NCBI GenBank assembly: GCA_964603155.1
Contig: CAZRTZ010000086.1
Coordinates: forward strand, 1-7,552
From: VAUL01 sp964603155
Lineage (GTDB): Bacteria; Desulfobacterota; Desulfuromonadia; Desulfuromonadales; BM103
DNA: 7,552 nt
Direction: 5' to 3'
The translations under genes and the position numbers were made by a program. Of this stretch, positions 1 to 6,146 are shown piece after piece (position 1 is the stretch's first letter; every line of letters begins with the position of its first letter). The notes under the pieces were generated by a model, which worked only from the letters and a program-made list of their open reading frames with translations, was not told the origin of the DNA and searched no databases.

Positions 1-1197
1 GTCATCGCCTACTCCGCCGACCTCGGCCAGGGGGAGGAGCTCGACTTCATCCCCGAGAAGGCCAAGAAGACCGGCGCCAGCAAGAGCTACGTGGTCGACC
101 TCAAGGAAGAGTTCACCCGCGACTTCGTCTTCCCGATGTTCCGCGCCAACGCCATCTACGAGGGGCGCTACTTCCTCGGCACCTCCATCGCCCGGCCGCT
201 GATCGCCAAGGCGCAGATGGAGATCGCCGCCAAGGAAGGGGCCGATGCCGTCTCCCACGGCGCCACCGGCAAGGGGAACGACCAGGTGCGCTTCGAGATC
301 GCCTACTACCACTACAATCCGGCGATCCGGGTCATCGCCCCGTGGCGCGACTGGACCTTCAAGAGCCGCACCGACCTGGAGAAGTACGCCAAGAAGCACG
401 GCATCCCGGTGCCGACCAGCAAACGCTTCCCGTGGAGTTCCGACCGCAACCTGCTGCACATCTCCTTTGAGGGGGCGATTCTGGAAAACCCCTGGGCCGA
501 GGCGCCGGAAGAGATGTACGTCCTCACCACCCGTCCCGAAGATGCCCCGGATACCCCGGAGTACGTCGAGGTCGAGTTCAAAAACGGCGACGCGGTGGCG
601 GTCAACGGCAAGCGCCTCTCCCCGGCCAAACTGCTGGCGGAACTGAATCGCCTCGGCGGCAAGCACGGCATCGGTCGTGTCGACCTTTTGGAGAACCGCT
701 TCGTCGGCATGAAGAGCCGCGGCGTTTACGAGACCCCGGGCGGGACGATCCTCGAGGAGGCGCACCGCGCCGTCGAGTCGATCACCATGGACCGCGAGGT
801 CATGCACCTGCGCGACTCGCTGGTCACCCGCTACAGCGAGATGATCTACAACGGCTTCTGGTTCTCCCCCGAGCGCCGCGTGCTGCAGGCGCTGATCGAC
901 GAAAGCCAGAAGACCGTCAACGGCATGGCGCGCATCAAACTGTACAAGGGGCATGCCCGGGTGGTCGGTCGCGACTCGGCCACCGATTCCCTCTTTAACG
1001 TCGACTTCGCCACCTTCGAAAAGGACGAGGTCTACAATCAGGCCGACGCCGAAGGGTTCATCAAGCTCAACGCCCTGCGCATGCGTATCGCCGCCATCCA
1101 GCGCGAGAACCTGCAAAAAGGGAAGACCAAGGCGGTGAAGGCCGCGGCCAAGCCGGCCAAGGCCGTGGCGAAGAAAGCGGCACCCAAGAAAAAATAG
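1..1197 (+). CDS. argG: Argininosuccinate synthase, 5'-truncated by window edge, with Lys/Ala-rich C-terminal tail
   Basis: Catalyses the ATP-dependent joining of citrulline and aspartate to argininosuccinate in the cytoplasm, the penultimate step of arginine synthesis. The frame is open from base 1. It starts inside the ATP-pyrophosphatase domain (VIAYSADLGQGEEL), so about 30-35 N-terminal residues including the SGGLDTS P-loop lie outside the window. The GTG at 91 is internal and not a start. Visible family blocks, numbered from the first codon here, are GTSIARPLIAK (~60), GATGKGNDQVRFE (~87), SSDRNLLHISFEG (~146) and GIGRVDLLENRFVGMKSRG (~223), all intact. The normal ArgG end (KLNALRMRIAAIQREN) is followed by about 25 extra residues with 10 Lys and 9 Ala, encoded at 1120-1194. 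That tail is not typical of the family, and its role is unknown. The 3' side abuts a REP-like repeat. Identity is very secure. Confidence 0.98.
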   Translation, partial: VIAYSADLGQGEELDFIPEKAKKTGASKSYVVDLKEEFTRDFVFPMFRANAIYEGRYFLGTSIARPLIAKAQMEIAAKEGADAVSHGATGKGNDQVRFEIAYYHYNPAIRVIAPWRDWTFKSRTDLEKYAKKHGIPVPTSKRFPWSSDRNLLHISFEGAILENPWAEAPEEMYVLTTRPEDAPDTPEYVEVEFKNGDAVAVNGKRLSPAKLLAELNRLGGKHGIGRVDLLENRFVGMKSRGVYETPGGTILEEAHRAVESITMDREVMHLRDSLVTRYSEMIYNGFWFSPERRVLQALIDESQKTVNGMARIKLYKGHARVVGRDSATDSLFNVDFATFEKDEVYNQADAEGFIKLNALRMRIAAIQRENLQKGKTKAVKAAAKPAKAVAKKAAPKKK

Positions 1198-1203
1198 GAT
1201 GAT

Positions 1204-1252
1204 GTAGGGGCGTGATTCATCACGCCCTGGGCGCCATGAATGGCACCCCTAC
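1204..1252. repeat. GTAG-bounded double hairpin, REP/BIME-like element
   Basis: The element reads GTAG, hairpin 1, one T, hairpin 2, CTAC. Hairpin 1 (1208-1227) is a perfect 9-bp stem, GGGCGTGAT/ATCACGCCC, around TC. Hairpin 2 (1229-1248) is a 9-bp stem, GGGCGCCAT/ATGGCACCC, around GA with a single C-A mismatch. The outer GTAG (1204-1207) and CTAC (1249-1252) are complementary, so the whole can fold as a three-way junction. A GTAG tetranucleotide next to a GC-rich hairpin is the known signature of REP sequences handled by RAYT (TnpA-REP) transposases. Two REPs in opposite orientation make a BIME. There is no T-tract, so it is not a classic terminator, though it may stabilise the argG transcript end. 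Only one copy lies in the window, so membership in a dispersed family is inferred. Confidence 0.75.
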
Positions 1253-1260
1253 GGAACCCC

Positions 1261-1743
1261 ATGGCTTTCACCAAACAGCACATCAAAACCTCGGTGGTCG
1301 CCTGCATCGTTGATGCAGGCGACCGCGTGCTTCTCACCCGGCGCTGTGTCGAACCGTTCTTCGGCCAGTGGGTCATGCCGGGGGGGAAGATCGACCATGG
1401 CGAGCCGATTCTCAAGGCTCTGCACCGCGAGGTCCACGAGGAAGTCGGGCTGCTGGTGCACGTCGACGGCCTGGTCGACGTCTACGAACACGTCGGCATC
1501 GGCCCGGAGAATGATCACTACGTGATCCTTTACTACCGGGCCCACCCGCTCAGTCATGATTTGCAGCCGAACGGTGCCGAAGTCACCGAGGCCCGCTGGG
1601 TGCCGGTGCGCGATCTCGGTCGCTACGACATGACCCCAGGCACCAGGCACGTGCTGGCCCGGCTCTTCCCCGAAGAAGTGGTGGACCCCGGTCAGCCGAC
1701 CGACGAACTGGCCGAGCGGGTGCGCGCCATCGGCATGCCTTAG
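1261..1743 (+). CDS. Nudix hydrolase (MutT/ADP-ribose pyrophosphatase type), substrate unknown
   Basis: A 160-residue single-domain Nudix protein, expected to hydrolyse a nucleoside diphosphate linked to another moiety using Mg2+. The Nudix box is complete at residues 42-64: G-x5-E-x7-REVHEEVGL, with metal-binding E57, E60 and E61. The preceding GQWVMPGG is the usual lead-in strand and turn. Nothing in the sequence fixes the substrate; ADP-ribose, oxidised nucleotides and nucleotide sugars are all possible. I chose the ATG at 1261. The in-frame ATG at 1240 falls inside the second hairpin of the repeat and would add a non-family peptide, MAPLRNP. Upstream of 1261 there is only a weak GGA (1253-1255), so initiation is probably inefficient or depends on transcription and translation from argG. 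The stop lies 10 bases before the next gene. Its location between argG and argH does not imply an arginine role. Confidence 0.9.
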   Translation: MAFTKQHIKTSVVACIVDAGDRVLLTRRCVEPFFGQWVMPGGKIDHGEPILKALHREVHEEVGLLVHVDGLVDVYEHVGIGPENDHYVILYYRAHPLSHDLQPNGAEVTEARWVPVRDLGRYDMTPGTRHVLARLFPEEVVDPGQPTDELAERVRAIGMP

Positions 1744-1753
1744 GGGGAGGTTC

Positions 1754-2971
1754 ATGTTCCGCATCGTCGACAAGGTCCTGACCCTCGACTATCCGCCCGG
1801 GCATCACCTGCACTGCCTGGTCAGCCAGCTCCCCAACCGGCTGGGGGAGGGTGAATCGGCGTGCCGCCTGGTCGATCCGGAGCCGAAGTGGGCGCAGGTC
1901 AGGTCGGTCCTGGAACTGGTTGCGGCCGGCGATGGCAACCTGCGCAAGCTGCATTTCCTCCTCTTCCCCGAGGCTTGCCTGCCGTTTGTGCACATTAACG
2001 AAATGCTCGAGTTTATAGGCGAGCGTTTTCGTGCCAACACGGTGACCGTCTTCGGGGTCGAGCACATCAAGTTGCGGACCTATCTGGCTCTGCTCCGCCA
2101 GTATGCCGCCGACAATGCCGAAGCACTGGCCAGTGTCGAGGAGGACATGTCCGCCGGCGACATCGAAGCGCTGCCGGTCAACTGCTGCATCACGGCGGTC
2201 AAGGAAGCCGACGGCAACCTGCGGGTTTTCCTGCAGGCCAAGAGCCATCCGTTTTTCGGCGAGGAGACCATCGACCCCTACCACGATCTGTATCGCGGCA
2301 AGGTCTTCCCGCTGTTCCGCTGTGTTCCGAGCGGCTTCAACTTCATGCCGGTGATCTGCCTGGATTATGTCTATCGCGACCTCTACCAGTCGAACATCAG
2401 CACGGTCATCGAGCGCGCCAACCAGCTGTTCGTTCAGAACCGCCAGCGCCTTGACCTGCTCTGCGTGCTGCAGTGCAACCCGAAACCGGAGCACCGGGCG
2501 TTCCGCGACGTGGTCAGCGGCTTCTACGGCGAATACCTCGCCTACACCCCGGGGGTTCGCGACACCACCACGGTGTTCTGCAACAGTTCCGGTGAAACCA
2601 GTGGCTTCGGCAACCGCGAGGACAGCAGCTTCGGGCACTCGATGGTGATTCTGCATCGCAGTCACAAGCTCGCCGCCGCGGCCACCACGGAGTTTTGCAG
2701 CGACGATTTTGCCGGCCTGCCGGTCTGCCGGCTGCGTTTCGGGGCGGAGACCCGGCTGTACTACTTCAACCTGCCGTTGTTCCACGAACTTGACCCGCGG
2801 ACCACGCGCTATCCCTTGAAGATTCATGCGATCTACCGGCCGGAGGGACGGGGGTGGGCGCGCTTCAGCGAGCTGCCGCACGACCAGGGGGTAAGGGATC
2901 ACGATTTTCAGGCGGTGCGCCAGCGCGACGCCGCCGAACCACTACCTAAGGAGTTGCCGCATCATGACTGA
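1754..2971 (+). CDS. Divergent nitrilase-superfamily (carbon-nitrogen hydrolase) protein with Glu-Lys-Cys triad
   Basis: A 405-residue, apparently soluble protein with no signal peptide or membrane segment. I read it as a carbon-nitrogen hydrolase from motif order. An N-terminal strand (HLHCLVSQLPN, ~18-28) is followed by LLFPEACLP with candidate catalytic E73, then QAKSHPFFGEE with K163 and E170, then PVICLDYVYRDL with nucleophile C202. The later FGHSMVILHRSHKLA (~293-307) matches the family's closing strand (GhS-ii-p-G-vla). Spacing E-K 90 and K-C 39 resembles known nitrilases and amidases. The family cleaves nitriles, amides or carbamoyl groups, but the substrate here is unknown. About 65 C-terminal residues (~340-405) extend beyond the recognisable core. 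A GGGGGAGG tract (1743-1750) precedes the ATG by only 3 bases. The last codons overlap the argH start by 8 bases, implying co-expression. The assignment comes from motifs only and was not checked by a search. Confidence 0.72.
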   Translation: MFRIVDKVLTLDYPPGHHLHCLVSQLPNRLGEGESACRLVDPEPKWAQVRSVLELVAAGDGNLRKLHFLLFPEACLPFVHINEMLEFIGERFRANTVTVFGVEHIKLRTYLALLRQYAADNAEALASVEEDMSAGDIEALPVNCCITAVKEADGNLRVFLQAKSHPFFGEETIDPYHDLYRGKVFPLFRCVPSGFNFMPVICLDYVYRDLYQSNISTVIERANQLFVQNRQRLDLLCVLQCNPKPEHRAFRDVVSGFYGEYLAYTPGVRDTTTVFCNSSGETSGFGNREDSSFGHSMVILHRSHKLAAAATTEFCSDDFAGLPVCRLRFGAETRLYYFNLPLFHELDPRTTRYPLKIHAIYRPEGRGWARFSELPHDQGVRDHDFQAVRQRDAAEPLPKELPHHD

Positions 2972-4340
2972 AAAACTCTGGGGGGGACGTTTCTCCCAGC
3001 CGACCGACAAGTTCGTCGAGGAGTTCACCGCCTCGATCCAGTTCGACCAACGCCTCTACCGCTACGACATCCAGGGCTCCATCGCCCACTGCCGGATGCT
3101 GGCGAAGCAGGGGATCATCGCCCAGGAGGAGGCCGATACCATCATCACCGGGCTGCGCGAAATCCTGGCCGAGATCGAGCATGGCGAGTTCGAGTTCTCC
3201 ATCGCCCGCGAAGACATCCACATGAACGTCGAGGCGCGCCTGATCGAGAAGGTCGGCCCGGTCGGCGGCAAGCTGCATACCGCCCGCTCGCGCAACGACC
3301 AGGTGGCCGTGGATGAGCGCCTCTACCTGCGCGACGAGGTCGACGCCATCCGCGCCGCCCTGACCGCCCTGCAAAAAGCCCTGCTCGGGCAGGCGGAAGG
3401 GAATCTCGACGTGATCATGCCGGGTTACACTCACCTGCAGACCGCCCAGCCGATTCTCTTTTCCCACCACCTGCTGGCCTACGTGGAGATGTTCGCCCGT
3501 GACGCCGGGCGCCTTAAAGATCTGCGCGCGCGCCTCAACGTCCTCCCCCTGGGGGCCGGTGCGCTGGCGGGGACGACCTTCCCGATCGACCGCGAATGGG
3601 TGGCCAGGGAGCTCGGCTTCGACGGCGTCACCCGTAACAGCCTCGATTCGGTCTCCGACCGCGACTTCGCCATCGAATTCTGCTCCTTCGCCGCTCTCCT
3701 GATGATGCACCTGTCGCGCCTGGCCGAGGAACTGGTCCTGTGGTCGAGCGCCGACTTCGCCTTCATCGATCTTTCCGACGGCTTCTGCACCGGCTCGTCG
3801 ATCATGCCGCAGAAGAAGAACCCCGACGTCCCCGAACTGGTGCGCGGCAAGACCGGGCGCGTCTACGGCAACCTGATCGCGCTGCTGACCCTGATGAAGT
3901 CGCTGCCGCTTGCCTACAACAAGGATATGCAGGAAGACAAGGAGCCGCTCTTCGATACCATCGACACGGTGCGCGGCTCCTTGAAGGTCTTTGCCGAGAT
4001 GATCGCGCAGATGACCGTCAACGCCACCCGCATGCGCACGGCCGCGGCGCGCGGCTTCTCCACCGCCACCGACGTCGCCGACTACCTGGTGCGCAAGGGG
4101 CTCCCCTTCCGTCAGGCCCACGAGGTGGTCGGCAAGACCGTGCGCTACTGCATCGAGACCGGCAAGGATATCCCGGAGCTGACCCTCGATGAATTCCGCC
4201 AGTTCTCCAAGAAGATCGAAGCCGACATCTTCGCCGCCGTCACCCTGGAAGCCTCGGTCAATGCCCGCAAGGCGACCGGCGGTACGGCCCGGCTTGCCGT
4301 CGAACAGGAAATCGCCCGCGCCCGCGCGGTATTGAGCTGA
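2964..4340 (+). CDS. argH: Argininosuccinate lyase
   Basis: Splits argininosuccinate into arginine and fumarate, the final step of arginine biosynthesis, as a cytoplasmic homotetramer of the fumarase/aspartase superfamily. At 458 residues it has the normal bacterial length and begins with the typical MTEKLWGGRF. The three conserved regions are present: HTARSRNDQV (~106-115), GYTHLQTAQP (154-163, with the H157 region), and the signature GSSIMPQKKNPDVPEL (277-292), which contains the mobile-loop serines S278/S279, K284 and N286. The start at 2964 is supported by AAGGAG at 2948-2953, 10 bases upstream, inside the preceding gene. The preceding gene's stop (2969-2971) lies within argH, a typical arrangement for translational coupling. 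No anomalies were seen. Confidence 0.98.
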   Translation: MTEKLWGGRFSQPTDKFVEEFTASIQFDQRLYRYDIQGSIAHCRMLAKQGIIAQEEADTIITGLREILAEIEHGEFEFSIAREDIHMNVEARLIEKVGPVGGKLHTARSRNDQVAVDERLYLRDEVDAIRAALTALQKALLGQAEGNLDVIMPGYTHLQTAQPILFSHHLLAYVEMFARDAGRLKDLRARLNVLPLGAGALAGTTFPIDREWVARELGFDGVTRNSLDSVSDRDFAIEFCSFAALLMMHLSRLAEELVLWSSADFAFIDLSDGFCTGSSIMPQKKNPDVPELVRGKTGRVYGNLIALLTLMKSLPLAYNKDMQEDKEPLFDTIDTVRGSLKVFAEMIAQMTVNATRMRTAAARGFSTATDVADYLVRKGLPFRQAHEVVGKTVRYCIETGKDIPELTLDEFRQFSKKIEADIFAAVTLEASVNARKATGGTARLAVEQEIARARAVLS

Positions 4341-4363
4341 CCATCCACTACGGGAGGCGTCCC

Positions 4364-5146
4364 ATGAAAAATCCGAACCCCGGACCCCGCACCTTGCGCC
4401 TGATCCTTTTGGCTCTGCTCTTTCTGGCCTTGGCCATCCTCAGCGCCTGCGGGCGCAAGGGACCGGTGCGTCCGCCGCTGGCCACCCTGCCGATGGCCCC
4501 GACCCAGTTTGTCATCGACCAGCAGGGGAACGATTTTCTCCTCTCCTGGACGATCCCGGCGAAAAACCAGGACGGCGCCGCGGCCGAGGATCTCAGCGGC
4601 TTCCGCGTCTATCGGTTGGTGTACAACGCCGTGGACGGCTGCCCGACCTGCCGCGATCCCGATCAGCTGGTCGCCGAGCTGAATCTGTTGCGCCCCGAGC
4701 CGGCCGCGCGCATCGACAAGCGCTTCTACTGGCGCGACGCCAACATCGCCGCCGGCACCGGCCATGCCTACCGGGTGGTGCCGGTGACCGTCGGTCGCCA
4801 GGAAGGGGAGAGCGCCGCGACCTTCCGCGCCTGGCAGCAGCCGCCGCCGGCCCCGACCGGTCTGGCTGCCGTGGCTGGTGATCGCCAGGTCCAGCTCAGC
4901 TGGGCACCGCCGGCCGCTATCCCCTCCGGCACCCAGCTGGTCGGCTACAACCTCTACCGGCGTACAGAGGGGGGGAGCTATCCGCCGGTCCCGCTCAACG
5001 TCGAACCGCGCCGCGAGGCGCGCCTGGTCGATCTGAGCGTCGAGGGGGGGCGGGTGCTTGCCTACCGCGTGTCCACGCTCGTGCGCAGCGGCGAACTGCT
5101 GCTGGAAAGTGCGCCTTCCGCCGAGGTTCTGGTCACCCCGCGCTGA
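4364..5146 (+). CDS. Lipoprotein with LptM/YifL-like N-terminus and two fibronectin-III-like domains
   Basis: A 260-residue predicted lipoprotein. A short positive N-terminus and a hydrophobic segment (~11-28, LRLILLALLFLALAILSA) end in the lipobox LSAC, giving C29 as the lipidated residue. The mature start CGRKGPVRPP closely resembles the CG-KGPLy-P motif of LptM (YifL), a small lipoprotein that assists the LptD/E translocon in enterobacteria. Unlike LptM, this protein continues with two beta-rich repeats of fibronectin-III type: ~46-155 (core W62, GFRVYRL) and ~163-258 (core W180, LVGYNLYRR). The first repeat has an unusual insertion with a CPTC pair (C93, C96). A good GGGAGG (4352-4357) lies 6 bases before the ATG, and the gene follows argH by 23 bases, so it is likely in the same operon. 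Outer-membrane periplasmic anchoring is inferred from the absence of Asp at +2. A function in LPS assembly is only a hypothesis. Confidence 0.85.
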   Translation: MKNPNPGPRTLRLILLALLFLALAILSACGRKGPVRPPLATLPMAPTQFVIDQQGNDFLLSWTIPAKNQDGAAAEDLSGFRVYRLVYNAVDGCPTCRDPDQLVAELNLLRPEPAARIDKRFYWRDANIAAGTGHAYRVVPVTVGRQEGESAATFRAWQQPPPAPTGLAAVAGDRQVQLSWAPPAAIPSGTQLVGYNLYRRTEGGSYPPVPLNVEPRREARLVDLSVEGGRVLAYRVSTLVRSGELLLESAPSAEVLVTPR

Positions 5147-5161
5147 AAAAAGCAATACGCC

Positions 5162-5190
5162 TTTACAACGCGGGGCTGCTGTGCTAGGTA
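5162..5190 (+). promoter_or_regulatory. Possible sigma-70 promoter upstream of dapA
   Basis: TTTACA (5162-5167) matches five of six bases of the -35 consensus. It is followed at exactly 17 bases by TAGGTA (5185-5190), a poor -10 that is preceded by TG one base upstream (extended -10 form, TGCTAGGTA). A perfect 8-bp palindrome, GAAATTTC (5191-5198), sits immediately downstream, about where transcription would start, and could be an operator or chance. The 116-base gap between the lipoprotein and dapA is long compared with the tight spacing upstream, which fits a new transcription unit. No terminator or recognisable riboswitch was seen in the gap. Weak call. Confidence 0.3.
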
Positions 5191-5247
5191 GAAATTTCCC
5201 GCAGGGCCGCAACTTTCCGGAATTCATCCGTTAACGCATCTTTTCGC

Positions 5248-5254
5248 AAGGAGG
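5248..5254 (+). promoter_or_regulatory. Strong ribosome binding site for dapA
   Basis: AAGGAGG is a full match to the anti-Shine-Dalgarno complement, 8 bases before the ATG at 5263. It fixes the dapA start and suggests efficient translation, in contrast to the weak site before the Nudix gene. Confidence 0.85.
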
Positions 5255-5262
5255 AGCCTTTC

Positions 5263-6138
5263 ATGTTCCGTGGTTCAATGGTTGCGATCGTTACGCCGTT
5301 CGACAAGCAGGGGAAATTCGATGAGGAAACCTACCGTCAGCTGATCGAGTTCCAGATCGCGAACGGTACCGACGTCATCGTGCCGTGCGGAACCACCGGC
5401 GAATCCGCCACGCTTGACTTCGATGAGCACGAGCGGGTCATCCAGGTGTGTATCGAACAGGTCAACAAGCGCGTCCCGGTGCTGGCCGGGACCGGTGCCA
5501 ACAACACCGAGGAGGCGATCGAGCTCTCCCTCGAGGCCAAGGCGATGGGCGCCGACGGCCTGCTGCTGGTCTGCCCCTATTACAACAAGCCGTCCCAGGA
5601 GGGGATCTACCAGCACTACAAGAAGCTGGCCGAGACCGTGGCCCTGCCGCAGGTGCTCTACAACGTGCCGGGGCGCACCGGCGTCAACATGACTGCCGAC
5701 ACCACCGCGCGCCTCGCCGAGATCCCCAACATCGTCGCCATCAAGGAAGCCTCCGGGGATATGACCCAGATCGGCCAGATCCTGGCCAAGGCCGGCGACA
5801 AGATCGAAATGATCTCCGGCGACGACTTCCTCACCTACCCGATGATGGCGATTGGCGCCACCGGGGTGATTTCGGTGTCGGCCAACGCCATCCCGGCGCA
5901 GGTCAAGAAGATGGTGACGGCCACCCAGCAGGGTGACCACGCTACCGCGCGCAAGCTGCACCTCGACCTCCTGGACTTCCACAACGCCATGTTCATCGAG
6001 TCGAACCCGGTGCCGGTCAAGACCACCCTCGCCCTGATGGGCAAGCTGCAGCTCAACGTGCGCCTGCCGCTGGTGGAGATGCAGCCGGCCAATCTGGAGA
6101 AGCTGAAAGGGATTCTGCAGCGGTATCAACTTATTTAA
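5263..6138 (+). CDS. dapA: 4-Hydroxy-tetrahydrodipicolinate synthase
   Basis: Condenses pyruvate with aspartate semialdehyde in the first committed step of diaminopimelate and lysine synthesis. It is a cytoplasmic (beta/alpha)8 aldolase, usually a tetramer. At 291 residues it has the family length, and its numbering coincides with the E. coli enzyme. The Schiff-base lysine is K161 (VAIKEASGD), the proton relay is T44, Y107 and Y133, and the carboxylate-binding arginine is R138 (YNVPGRTG). The GTTGES loop is intact at 43-48. At the allosteric lysine site known from E. coli, H56, N80, E84 and Y106 are kept, but position 53 (His in E. coli) is Phe. Feedback inhibition may therefore be altered, which is inference. 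The start is fixed by AAGGAGG. dapB follows after a 108-base gap filled by repeats. Confidence 0.98.
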   Translation: MFRGSMVAIVTPFDKQGKFDEETYRQLIEFQIANGTDVIVPCGTTGESATLDFDEHERVIQVCIEQVNKRVPVLAGTGANNTEEAIELSLEAKAMGADGLLLVCPYYNKPSQEGIYQHYKKLAETVALPQVLYNVPGRTGVNMTADTTARLAEIPNIVAIKEASGDMTQIGQILAKAGDKIEMISGDDFLTYPMMAIGATGVISVSANAIPAQVKKMVTATQQGDHATARKLHLDLLDFHNAMFIESNPVPVKTTLALMGKLQLNVRLPLVEMQPANLEKLKGILQRYQLI

Positions 6139-6146
6139 GGCGAATC

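Noticed and set aside
91..1197. argG starting at GTG 91
   Set aside because: The 30 upstream codons are open and encode conserved ArgG sequence (AYSADLGQGEEL), so the gene enters the window already in progress.
1204..1252. Intrinsic terminator after argG
   Set aside because: Stable hairpins are present but no T-tract follows either stem. The GTAG/CTAC bounded symmetry fits a REP pair better.
1583..2902. Long antisense reading frame (about 439 codons) opposite the nitrilase-like gene
   Set aside because: The + strand shows nitrilase-family motifs in order. The antisense product has no recognisable motifs, is rich in Arg, Val and Ala typical of high-GC shadow frames, and would also cross the Nudix end.
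1754..2971. Nitrilase-like gene as part of an antiphage or reverse-transcriptase system
   Set aside because: Nitrilase domains occur in some defence-linked reverse transcriptases, but no reverse transcriptase, nuclease or mobile-element gene is present. All neighbours are biosynthetic.
2946..4121. Long antisense frame opposite argH
   Set aside because: argH is certain on the + strand. The antisense product is a Gly/Asp/Val/His-rich compositional shadow with no domain and no suitable ribosome site.
4145..5227. Antisense frame across the argH end, lipoprotein and dapA leader
   Set aside because: It spans two unrelated real genes and a gap, which indicates absence of chance stops in GC-rich DNA and not a gene.
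5147..5262. Lysine riboswitch upstream of dapA
   Set aside because: The gap is only 116 bases and shows none of the multi-helix conserved core of the lysine riboswitch.
5275..6129. Antisense frame opposite dapA
   Set aside because: dapA is full-length with all catalytic residues. The antisense product is a His/Gly/Val/Leu-rich shadow without motifs.
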